A stretch of 64,000 bases of DNA. Source: Calothrix sp. NIES-2098. GTDB taxonomy: Bacteria; Cyanobacteriota; Cyanobacteriia; Cyanobacteriales; Nostocaceae. A program made the translations under genes and the position numbers. The notes beneath the pieces are model-generated. The model ran no database searches. It was not told the DNA's origin and worked only from the letters and a program-made list of their open reading frames with translations. The stretch spans positions 6,885,001 to 6,949,000 of the forward strand of contig AP018172.1 in the NCBI GenBank assembly GCA_002368175.1, read 5' to 3'. Within the stretch, counting starts at the first letter, position 1. Each line of letters starts with the position of its first letter. Positions 26,062 through 34,100 of this stretch are shown here, one piece after another.

Positions 26062-26754
26062 ATGTCTGTTGCACCAGATTTAGTAACTCCAGAAGATGTT
26101 ATATTTCCTCCTAGTGATTTATACAGTGACGAACCGCCTTTGGACACTGACTTACATCGTCTACAAATGACGTTGCTCATCCAATGTCTTGAGTGGTTAT
26201 GGCGAAACCGCAACGATTTCTATGCATCCGGTAATATTACAATTTATTACAGCCCACGTCAGCGGAAGTCAGAAGATTTTCGTGGCCCAGATTTTTTTGT
26301 GGTGTTGGGAACTAAACGCAAACCGCGTAAAAGTTGGGTTCTTTGGGAAGAAGATGGTAAATATCCTAATGTGATTATCGAACTGCTATCAGATTCCACA
26401 GCTTTAACAGATAAAGGCCTAAAGAAACAAATTTATCAAGATACCTTTCGTACACCAGAATACTTTTGGTTTGATCCTAGTAATCTAGAATTTGCTGGAT
26501 TTGTTTTAGTGGCTGGTAACTATCAACCAATAGAACCAAATTCTCAAGGCTGGTTGTGGAGTCAGCAGCTAGAGTTATATTTGGGAGTTGAGCAAGAAAA
26601 GCTACGCTTTTTCACTTCTGAAGGACAACTGGTTTCAACACTAGAAGAAGTGGCGGAACAAGAAAAGCAACGCGCTGAACAAGAAAAACAAAAAAGCGAT
26701 CGCTTGGCAGCAAAACTGCGAGAATTGGGAATCGATCCAGATACGATTGTGTAA
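26062..26754 (+). CDS. Uma2 family endonuclease (DUF820) with C-terminal coiled coil
   Basis: A 230-residue Uma2/DUF820 protein: RGPDFFVVLGTKRKPRKSW, YPNVIIELLSDSTALTDKG and YFWFDPSNLEFAGF carry the nuclease-like core (acidic residue, then the E and K positions). After residue ~190 comes a charged heptad-rich segment (EEVAEQEKQRAEQEKQK) and the motif DRLAAKLRELGIDPD. This tail resembles that of the Uma2 protein at 6879, where the coiled coil is shorter. ATG 26062 is preceded by CACGCC, not a strong RBS. Function unproven. Confidence 0.87.
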   Translation: MSVAPDLVTPEDVIFPPSDLYSDEPPLDTDLHRLQMTLLIQCLEWLWRNRNDFYASGNITIYYSPRQRKSEDFRGPDFFVVLGTKRKPRKSWVLWEEDGKYPNVIIELLSDSTALTDKGLKKQIYQDTFRTPEYFWFDPSNLEFAGFVLVAGNYQPIEPNSQGWLWSQQLELYLGVEQEKLRFFTSEGQLVSTLEEVAEQEKQRAEQEKQKSDRLAAKLRELGIDPDTIV

Positions 26755-26771
26755 TTGGACTGGTATATTAC

Positions 26772-27752
26772 CTAACGTAAAACTAAGTCAGTAATTAATG
26801 GTGCATGGTCAGAATTAGCATTTGCACCTGTATAGATTTGAGCAACACTAAAATGCTTACTGACAAAGCAATGGTCGATTGGGATATTTATCAACGGAAT
26901 AATCCAGCTTGGTAGATGCACATGAGTTGCTGGTCTTGGCCAGCTTGGTAAAATACCAAAACCTAAGCGTGTATTGTGCAAATTTGTTTTGTTGATAAAT
27001 CTGCGATAATAAGGCGACCAAGGCGTTAAGTTAAAATCTCCCATTAAAATTAATGGCTGATTCAGTTCTCGAATATAATCACTCAGCGCCGCTAGCTGAA
27101 GATTACGTCTGTGAAAATTACTGCGTGTTACTGGTACTATCGGATGGGTTCCAATTAACTTAATAGGTTGTTGATCTAATGTTAAGGTCGCTATCAGATT
27201 ATGACCTCCTTTACCATTAAAATTATCTGCCTTAACATCTTGAATCGGTAAGCGACTAAATATTGCCAGTCCACCACCAGGACTTCTAAAAGTATAAGGC
27301 AAAGTATTTTTTAACTCAGCTTTTAAATTGTCGAAAGCACTGCGATTTACTTCCAGAAATAAAGCTAGATCGGGGTGACTATTCCGTACTACATTAATAA
27401 CTTCTTTGTTATCATTATTCTGAATATTAATGTTAAAAGATAACAGCCGGATTTGTTTAGATGCATTTCCAACTAATTGTTGTGAATGCGGTAGATACCA
27501 AGGAAGTACCTCAATTACATTCAAACCCACTAGCAATAAAGCTGCAAGAACTATTACTTTACTTTTAAGATGACGAGTTTTCCAAAGAATGCCTAGAATA
27601 ATAGTAACTATTAAAGATGCAACCAAATAGTGAACTCGAAAATGAGCCAGTAGTTCTAGAGGCCAGAACCAAGCCATATAGCTACCTAAAGATAGAAATC
27701 CTAAAATTAATAGAGTAGCGGTTGCGACAATTAAAAATATTCGTTTATTCAT
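26772..27752 (-). CDS. membrane-anchored endonuclease/exonuclease/phosphatase family protein
   Basis: A 326-residue protein with three predicted N-terminal membrane helices (residues ~5-25, 42-60, 66-85) and a C-terminal EEP domain. Motifs: LLSFNINIQNND, ALFLEVNR (catalytic glutamate), IGTHPI, LMGDFNLTPWS (catalytic D and N) and the final SDHAPLI. The domain probably faces outside the cytoplasm. The family includes DNase I-like nucleases and phosphodiesterases, so the substrate cannot be assigned. It converges with the Uma2 gene 17 bases away. Confidence 0.85.
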   Translation of the reverse strand: MNKRIFLIVATATLLILGFLSLGSYMAWFWPLELLAHFRVHYLVASLIVTIILGILWKTRHLKSKVIVLAALLLVGLNVIEVLPWYLPHSQQLVGNASKQIRLLSFNINIQNNDNKEVINVVRNSHPDLALFLEVNRSAFDNLKAELKNTLPYTFRSPGGGLAIFSRLPIQDVKADNFNGKGGHNLIATLTLDQQPIKLIGTHPIVPVTRSNFHRRNLQLAALSDYIRELNQPLILMGDFNLTPWSPYYRRFINKTNLHNTRLGFGILPSWPRPATHVHLPSWIIPLINIPIDHCFVSKHFSVAQIYTGANANSDHAPLITDLVLR

Positions 27753-28084
27753 AGGTTAATAGGTTGCAGCAAAGACGGCCTCATCAATTAACATCAAACA
27801 TCGTTCACTATTTTTCGGACAAATGTGTTAATTTGACAGCGTATTGGATGAAAAGCAACCAAATCTCAATCAAAAACCGTTAAACAAGACTATACAAAGC
27901 CTGTAAATTCTCTGACTTCTGCACTCAAAAGTAGCGGCTCAAGAAGTTAAAAGGACAGCTGATTGAATTACCACAATCAGCTGTCCAGATCTCACGCCAA
28001 CTTAAGCGGCTAACTTAGCGGTAAAAATGTGAGAATGGAGGAATTGCACCCAATGCTATTGTTTGATTCTTGAGAAGAATGCTA
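27753..28084. other. intergenic region, 332 bases
   Basis: Apart from the 13-bp hairpin at 27953-27986, I see no gene-like frame or known element. It should hold the promoter of the leftward EEP gene. Confidence 0.4.
27953..27986 (-). terminator. terminator hairpin downstream of the 65-residue gene
   Basis: GGACAGCTGATTG (27953-27965) and CAATCAGCTGTCC (27974-27986) form a perfect 13-bp stem with an 8-base loop. Read on the minus strand it is followed by TTTTAACTT, and it lies about 100 bases after the end of the leftward gene at 28085. An intrinsic terminator is likely, though the U-run is short. Confidence 0.65.
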
Positions 28085-28282
28085 CTAATCCTCTGGAAGA
28101 ACCCATTTTGGCGGTTCCATCATTTTTCGTCGCAGTCGTTCTTCTGCCATTTCGAGCATTTTATCCAGAGAAGTATCTTCAATAAATTGTGTTGTTGCTT
28201 CTCTAAATTCAATATTCGGGCATTTATCCCCTAACACACAACCGTTAACGCAGGCTTCAGCGCAATTAATTTTCTGCTCCAC
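28085..28282 (-). CDS. small cysteine-rich conserved protein
   Basis: This 65-residue protein begins MEQKINCAEACVNGCVLGDKC. Four cysteines in the first 21 residues (C-x3-C-x3-C-x5-C) could bind a metal or an iron-sulfur cluster. The rest is acidic and helical (TSLDKMLEMAEERLRRKMME) and ends in PPKWVLPED. I recall similar short proteins in filamentous cyanobacteria but know no function. The start is supported by GAGAGG near 28289-28294 upstream on the reverse strand. Confidence 0.7.
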   Translation of the reverse strand: MEQKINCAEACVNGCVLGDKCPNIEFREATTQFIEDTSLDKMLEMAEERLRRKMMEPPKWVLPED

Positions 28283-28511
28283 AGTGAATCCCTCTCTACA
28301 AGAGCGTTTATCTACTCTTCAGATAAATCTTACCTTGCTACTAGGCCTCCTATTAGTTTAAATACTTACTATTTAATTTAGTATAGAAGTCCTCGATCCT
28401 TGAACTTCTGCCTACAGTAAGAGAAAAGCTCAAAGTTAGGGAAACCCTTTGCTTACCTCAAGCAAAAGTACCTGTTACGCTAACCATATAGATTTGCTTG
28501 CAAAGGCGCTC

Positions 28512-29906
28512 ATGTCGGAAATATTTGCCACTACTGGAACCATCGCCGCGATCGCAACTGCTGTTGTCCCGCAACAGGGTAGCGTGGGTATTGTGCGGGT
28601 ATCTGGTTCCCAAGCGATCGCGATCGCCAAAACGCTCTTTCATGCACCTGGGCGTCAGGTTTGGGAAAGTCACCGCATTCTCTACGGCTACATCCGTCAC
28701 CCGAAGACACAAAAGTTGGTGGATGAAGCTTTGTTGTTGATTATGCAATCACCCCGTTCTTACACCCGTGAAGATGTGGTGGAATTCCATTGTCACGGCG
28801 GAATTATGGCAGTGCAGCAGGTGTTGCAATTATGTTTGGAAAATGGCGCAAGACTGGCACAGCCAGGAGAATTTACACTCCGTGCCTTTTTGAATGGGCG
28901 ATTAGATTTGACACAAGCCGAAGGTATTGCTGATTTGGTGGGAGCGCGATCGCCGCAAGCTGCTCAAACTGCTTTAGCTGGTTTACAAGGTAAATTAGCT
29001 CATCCAATTCGCCAGTTACGCGCTAACTGTTTGGATATTTTGGCAGAAATCGAAGCGCGGATCGATTTTGAGGAAGACTTACCTCCGCTGGATGATAAAG
29101 CTATAATATCAGCAATTGAGAACATTGCCGCAGAAATTACTAAGTTATTAGCAACTAAAGACAAAGGCGAACTGTTACGCACAGGTTTAAAAGTAGCAAT
29201 TGTTGGGCGACCAAATGTAGGGAAATCAAGCTTGCTGAACGCTTGGAGCAGGAGCGATCGCGCCATCGTCACCGATTTACCTGGAACCACCCGCGATGTT
29301 GTGGAATCGCAGTTAGTTGTCGGTGGTATTCCCGTGCAGGTGCTAGATACTGCGGGGATTCGCGAAACCACAGACCAGGTAGAAAAAATTGGCGTCGAGC
29401 GATCGCGCCGTGCTGCCAGTGCAGCCGATCTAGTGCTGTTAACCATTGATGCTGCCGCAGGTTGGACGGAAGGCGATCGGGAAATTTACGAACAGGTACA
29501 ACACCGTCCATTGATTTTAGTAATTAACAAAATTGATTTAGTAAAAGAAAGCGTAAAAAATTCTCTGCAATCGAAAACCCTAAATTTTAAACATCAAATT
29601 TTTACCGCAGCAGCACAGAACCTAGGTATTGAAGATTTAGAAACAGCAATTTTAGAGATAGTGCAAGCTGGTAAAGTTCATGCTGCCGATCTAGATTTAG
29701 CAATTAACCAAAGACAAGCAGCAGCCTTAACAAAAGCCAAGATTTCTCTAGAGCAAGTGCAGTATACAATTACTCAACAACTACCTCTCGACTTTTGGAC
29801 AATTGATTTACGAGATGCAGTTTATGCATTAGGAGAAATTACAGGTGAAGAAGTTACAGAATCAGTGCTTGACAGAATTTTTAGTAGATTCTGTATTGGC
29901 AAATAA
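28512..29906 (+). CDS. mnmE: tRNA modification GTPase MnmE
   Basis: MnmE (about 464 residues) works with MnmG to add the (carboxymethyl)aminomethyl group to wobble uridine 34. It has the N-terminal folate-binding domain (TIAAIATAVVPQQGSVGIVR), a helical domain, an inserted G domain with GRPNVGKSS (G1), DLPGTTRD (G2), DTAGIR (G3) and NKID (G4), and the terminal FCIGK, whose cysteine is conserved. The frame opens at 28449, but ATG 28512 (MSEIFATTGTIAA) is the normal family start. No truncation is seen. Confidence 0.96.
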   Translation: MSEIFATTGTIAAIATAVVPQQGSVGIVRVSGSQAIAIAKTLFHAPGRQVWESHRILYGYIRHPKTQKLVDEALLLIMQSPRSYTREDVVEFHCHGGIMAVQQVLQLCLENGARLAQPGEFTLRAFLNGRLDLTQAEGIADLVGARSPQAAQTALAGLQGKLAHPIRQLRANCLDILAEIEARIDFEEDLPPLDDKAIISAIENIAAEITKLLATKDKGELLRTGLKVAIVGRPNVGKSSLLNAWSRSDRAIVTDLPGTTRDVVESQLVVGGIPVQVLDTAGIRETTDQVEKIGVERSRRAASAADLVLLTIDAAAGWTEGDREIYEQVQHRPLILVINKIDLVKESVKNSLQSKTLNFKHQIFTAAAQNLGIEDLETAILEIVQAGKVHAADLDLAINQRQAAALTKAKISLEQVQYTITQQLPLDFWTIDLRDAVYALGEITGEEVTESVLDRIFSRFCIGK

Positions 29907-29933
29907 ATTATAAATATATATTTAAATATAGAT

Positions 29934-30704
29934 ATGTCTTTTATTGATGAAATCGATCCTATTAACGCATTAATTGTAGGAGCCAGCCAAGGTATTGGTT
30001 TAGGTTTTGTGAAAAAATTACTGCACGATCGCAGAATTACAAAAATATATGCTACCTACCGTCAACCAGATTCAGCCTTGGAGTTAATTAATCTTGCAAA
30101 CGAACATCCTGAGCGCTTAACTTGTTTGAAATTAGATATCACTGACGAATCACAAATTGCTGAAGCTATTCAACAGATAAGTACTCAAGTTAACAAGGTG
30201 CATTTGGTAGTCAATTGTGTAGGAATACTACATGAAGGTACTCTGCAACCAGAAAAAAGTTTAAGACAAATAAATCCAGAAAATTTACTACGCTACTTTC
30301 AAATTAACAGTATTGGTGCTGTGTTGTTGGCTAAACATCTATTGCCATTATTCAAACATGGAGAACGCAGCGTTTTTGCTAATATTTCTGCCAAGATTGG
30401 TAGTATTGGTGATAACCAACTTGGTGGATGGTATGGTTATCGAGCCTCCAAAGCAGCATTAAATATGTTGATACGTACAGCCGCAATTGAATATAGCAGA
30501 AGTAGTCCTAAAACTTTGGTAGTAACATTACATCCTGGGACAACTGATACGCGCCTGTCACGTCCCTTCCAGAAAAATGTAGCCGCAGAAAAGTTATTTT
30601 CAGTAGAACGGACTGTGACCCAATTGCTGAATGTTATCGAACAACTTCAAGAAGGTGATAGCGGACAATTTTTTTCTTGGGATGGGAGCCGCTTGCCTTG
30701 GTAG
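29934..30704 (+). CDS. short-chain dehydrogenase/reductase (CsgA-like)
   Basis: A 256-residue SDR: cofactor motif GASQGIG near the N-terminus, NCVG (the NNAG equivalent), the catalytic serine region (FANISAKIGSIG) and the Y-x3-K motif in YRASKAAL. The C-terminal HPGTTDTRLSRPF and GQFFSWDG..LPW match the short-chain dehydrogenases often annotated CsgA- or C-factor-like. It begins 27 bases after mnmE. Directly after its stop begins the truncated xisH. Confidence 0.88.
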   Translation: MSFIDEIDPINALIVGASQGIGLGFVKKLLHDRRITKIYATYRQPDSALELINLANEHPERLTCLKLDITDESQIAEAIQQISTQVNKVHLVVNCVGILHEGTLQPEKSLRQINPENLLRYFQINSIGAVLLAKHLLPLFKHGERSVFANISAKIGSIGDNQLGGWYGYRASKAALNMLIRTAAIEYSRSSPKTLVVTLHPGTTDTRLSRPFQKNVAAEKLFSVERTVTQLLNVIEQLQEGDSGQFFSWDGSRLPW

Positions 30705-30861
30705 GGAACAACCCGATCGAGTTTTGTATTTGGCAATTTCTTGGGATACTTATCGAGATTTCTTTACTTGGAAGTTGATTCAAGATGTAATTGCAGAACA
30801 CCAAATAAAGTTATTGATTTTTGATCCAGTCAAACAAGAAGTTGTCTTATGGAAAGAATAA
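30700..30861 (+). pseudogene. xisH: xisH remnant (C-terminal third only)
   Basis: The frame ending at 30861 reads QPDRVLYLAISWDTYRDFF, FIQ-like LIQDVIAEHQIKLLIFDP and VVLWKE, which matches the C-terminal ~50 residues of XisH (fdxN-element excision controlling factor). The upstream ~85 residues of a normal ~138-residue XisH, including the D...ExK nuclease-like core, are absent. Upstream the frame runs into the end of the SDR gene, so the fragment has no start of its own. The stop overlaps the xisI ATG, the normal xisHI junction. This is either a decayed gene or a domain-loss product. Confidence 0.8.
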
Positions 30862-31184
30862 ATTATTCTCAAGTAGTACAAGAAATTCTCCAAGGACATT
30901 CAGACAACGACTCTGAAGATGGCACAGAGGTACAGCTAATTTTTGATACAGAGCGTCATCACTATCAAGTGCTTCATATTGGTTGGAAAGAAAAAGAATT
31001 AAGGCGAGTTTATGGTTGCATTATCCATGTGGATATTAAAGATGGCAAGATTTGGATTCAGCGAGATGGAACTGAGGTAGGTGTCGCTAATGAATTAGTA
31101 GTAGCGGGAGTACCAAAACAAGATATTGTTTTGGGTTTTCATGCGCCTTATAAACGCAAGTTTACTGAGTTTGCCACAGGTTGA
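30849..31184 (+). CDS. xisI: XisI family protein
   Basis: A 111-residue protein of the XisI family: MERINYSQVVQEILQGHSDN, DTERHHYQVLHIGW, RVYGCIIHVDIKDGKIWIQ, and GVPKQDIVLGFHAPYKRKF. XisI with XisH was first described as controlling excision of the Anabaena fdxN element, but the pair is widespread and now viewed as possibly toxin-antitoxin-like. Here XisI is full length while its XisH partner is truncated. The ATG overlaps the end of xisH by 13 bases. Function in the absence of XisH is unclear. Confidence 0.9.
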   Translation: MERINYSQVVQEILQGHSDNDSEDGTEVQLIFDTERHHYQVLHIGWKEKELRRVYGCIIHVDIKDGKIWIQRDGTEVGVANELVVAGVPKQDIVLGFHAPYKRKFTEFATG

Positions 31185-31185
31185 T

Positions 31186-34100
31186 TTACTCGCCCTGCAA
31201 AACTTGAGCGATCGCCTCAACCAACTCTTCTGGGTCAACTGGTTTGGAGAGATAGTTTTGAAATCCGGCTTGCAGGGCTTGCTGGCGATTGATTTCTCCG
31301 GCATAGGCAGTCAAAGCGATCGCTTTTATCTCTCCGCCTTGTTGTGTTGGTAAGGCTCTAATCTCCCGTAGCAATGTATAGCCATCCATTTGCGGCATCC
31401 CAATATCAGCTAATAAAATATCAGGAACCTTTTGATTAAGTCGCTGCAATACCTCTTTTGCGGAAGATACAACAATCGCGTTAGCACCCGCTGTTTCTAG
31501 AATAAAAGCAACTAATTCTAGATTATCTGGTTCGTCATCTACAACTAAAACTTCAATTCCTTCCAATGTCAGGGTGTCTTGTGTCAATGCTTCTTCCTCC
31601 ATTATGGAAGTCGGTGTTAATAGCAGTGGTAGTCTGACGGTGAAGGTAGCTCCCTGTTGATCTCCAGGGCTTTGGGCTTTGACCGTTCCCCCATGCAGTT
31701 CTACGATATGCCGCACGATCGCCAATCCCAAGCCTAAACCGCCAAAGGTTCGGGTGATACTGCTATCAGCTTGGCGAAAATAATCGAAGACATAAGGTAA
31801 GAACTCCGAATTGATACCTCTGCCAGTATCTGTGACTTGAATTTGGGCCTCTGTATCAATTGTCTCTAATTTAATTTCAATTCGACCCCCCGTAGGGGTG
31901 AACTTGACTGCATTCGAGAGCAAATTCCACACAACTTGCTGCAACCGACCTGCATCGCCTAAAACATGGCTAACATTCAAGGTAAAATTGCTGTGAATTT
32001 GAATAGCTTTAGCTTCAGCTGCCAAACGTACAGTTTCAATGGCTGCGTTAATAGTGGCTTTGAGGTCAACGAGAGCCGAATTTAAGTTGAGCTTGCCTTG
32101 TAAAATCCGCGAAATATCGAGTAAATCTTCTATAAGTTGGACTTGTAACTTGGCATTGCGCTCGATAGTTTCTAGGGCTGCGGCTGTTTTTTTGGCGTCT
32201 AGGTTCCCCTGACGCAGTAATGAAGTCCAGCCGAGAATTGGATTTAAGGGCGTTCGCAATTCGTGAGAGAGAACAGCGAGAAATTCGTCTTTTGTCCGGT
32301 TTGCTGCTTCTGCTGTGGCTCTAGCTCGTTGTTCGGCTTCGTAGAGTTGGGCGCGAGCGATCGCACCAGCTGCTTGCTGAGATAATGCCAACATGAATGC
32401 TCGCTCATCCTGATTCAGGGAAGAGAATTCCTTAAAGCCAAGGGTGATGCCGCCGACTGCTCGACCCTCAACCATTAGAGGTAAGGAAATCCAAGCGACA
32501 TAATCATAGCTAGCATAAATATCCTCCAGATGGGGATAGTGCGTGACGCGCTGTGCCTTCGACTCTTCCCAAACAGGTTGTCCAGTACGCACTGCATCTG
32601 GCAATGGACTTGATGATGCCAGAGAAATTCGCCGCCATCTATTCACGATCTCTGGTTCAAAACCAACAGAGTGGATGATTTCTAACTCTGTGCGATTTTC
32701 ACAGACAATTGCCACTAAAGCAGCGCTGGCATTGAGTACAGAAATACTCTGTTCGACAATCACTTCCGCAACTTGAGTGGGTGTGAGCGACTCGGAAAGA
32801 GCAGCTGTGACTAACTGTAGGCGGCTGGTACGATCGGCAAGTTGCTCTGCTTGTTTACGGGCTTGTTGTGCTTGTTGGTACAGTCGAGCATTAGCGATCG
32901 CCATTGCGGCTCGGTCTGCTATATCTTGTAGTAACCTTGGACGATCGTTACTATAGGGATTTCCTGGGATTTCGCGGGAAATACCGAGCGTGCCAATAAT
33001 TTGCTCCTGCACTTTCAACGGTACAATTAACAAACTGTAAATACCGAAGCGTTCTAAATAAGGCAAATATTCTCGTTGAAGGGAATTACGCAGCTGTTCT
33101 GGCGATACCTCTGGCAAGAAAATCATTTCACCAGTCCTTGCCACTTCTCCTGCCATACCCTCCTGAATCGAACGCGGCTGCTGTAGTAGTTTGCCAAGAA
33201 ATTCTTTGACTTCAGTATTGATATGGTGAAAGGAAACAGTCTTTAGCCACTGTTTGTCTTCCGATAACAAACTCAAGATGCAAGTATCACCAGTTAACTC
33301 GCCAATCAGTTGGGTAATAGTGTCTAAAATCGTTTGCAAATCCAACCGAGCTGCGGCAAAAGTTTGGGAAGCTTGTGCCAAAAACCGTTCTCTTTGCTCG
33401 CTGCGTTTGCGGTCATCAATATCGGTTGCTGTTCCTAACCAACTAACGATACTGCCATTTTCGGCTTTGATGGGAACAGTTCTGCTCAAATGCCAGCGAT
33501 AAACATTATCAAATCTTCTGAGCCGCAACTCAATTGTGAAGCTATTGCCTCGTTTTAAAGCCTCTGTCCACCTTTCCATAAATATGGGAAGCTCTTCAGG
33601 ATGTACAACCTGCTGCCATCCATTACCTTGAGTTTTTTCTAGGGTTAGCCGACTGTAATCAATCCAACTTTGATTGCAGTAATTGGTCATTCCATCCGCA
33701 TCGGACATACAGACAAGCTGTGGCAAGGATTCTGCCAACGAGCAATAGCGTTCCTGACTTTGTCGCAACGCCTGTTCGACTTGTTTGTAGTCGGTCACAT
33801 CACGAGCAATTCCCAATATAGATTCCACTGAGTTATCTGCTGCAAACTCAGGTACTAAACGCGATTGATACCAGCGCTTACCATTGGGTGTTAAAAAACT
33901 AAACTCAACAGTATGGCTTTGACCTGTACTAAAAACTTGCTGCAAATTATCTTGCCAAAATTTACAAATTTCTTCAGGCATACCTAAATCGGCATTAGTT
34001 TTGCCAATGAATGCTTCTTTTGGCATTCCTGTTGCTGGTTCAACGGCAGGACTAACGTAGAGGTGGCGAAAATTGGCATCGACTCGACTGATGATATCGG

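Noticed and set aside
30631..30861. A complete small gene
   Set aside because: Its N-terminal part is the out-of-frame end of the SDR gene; only the XisH C-terminus is real.
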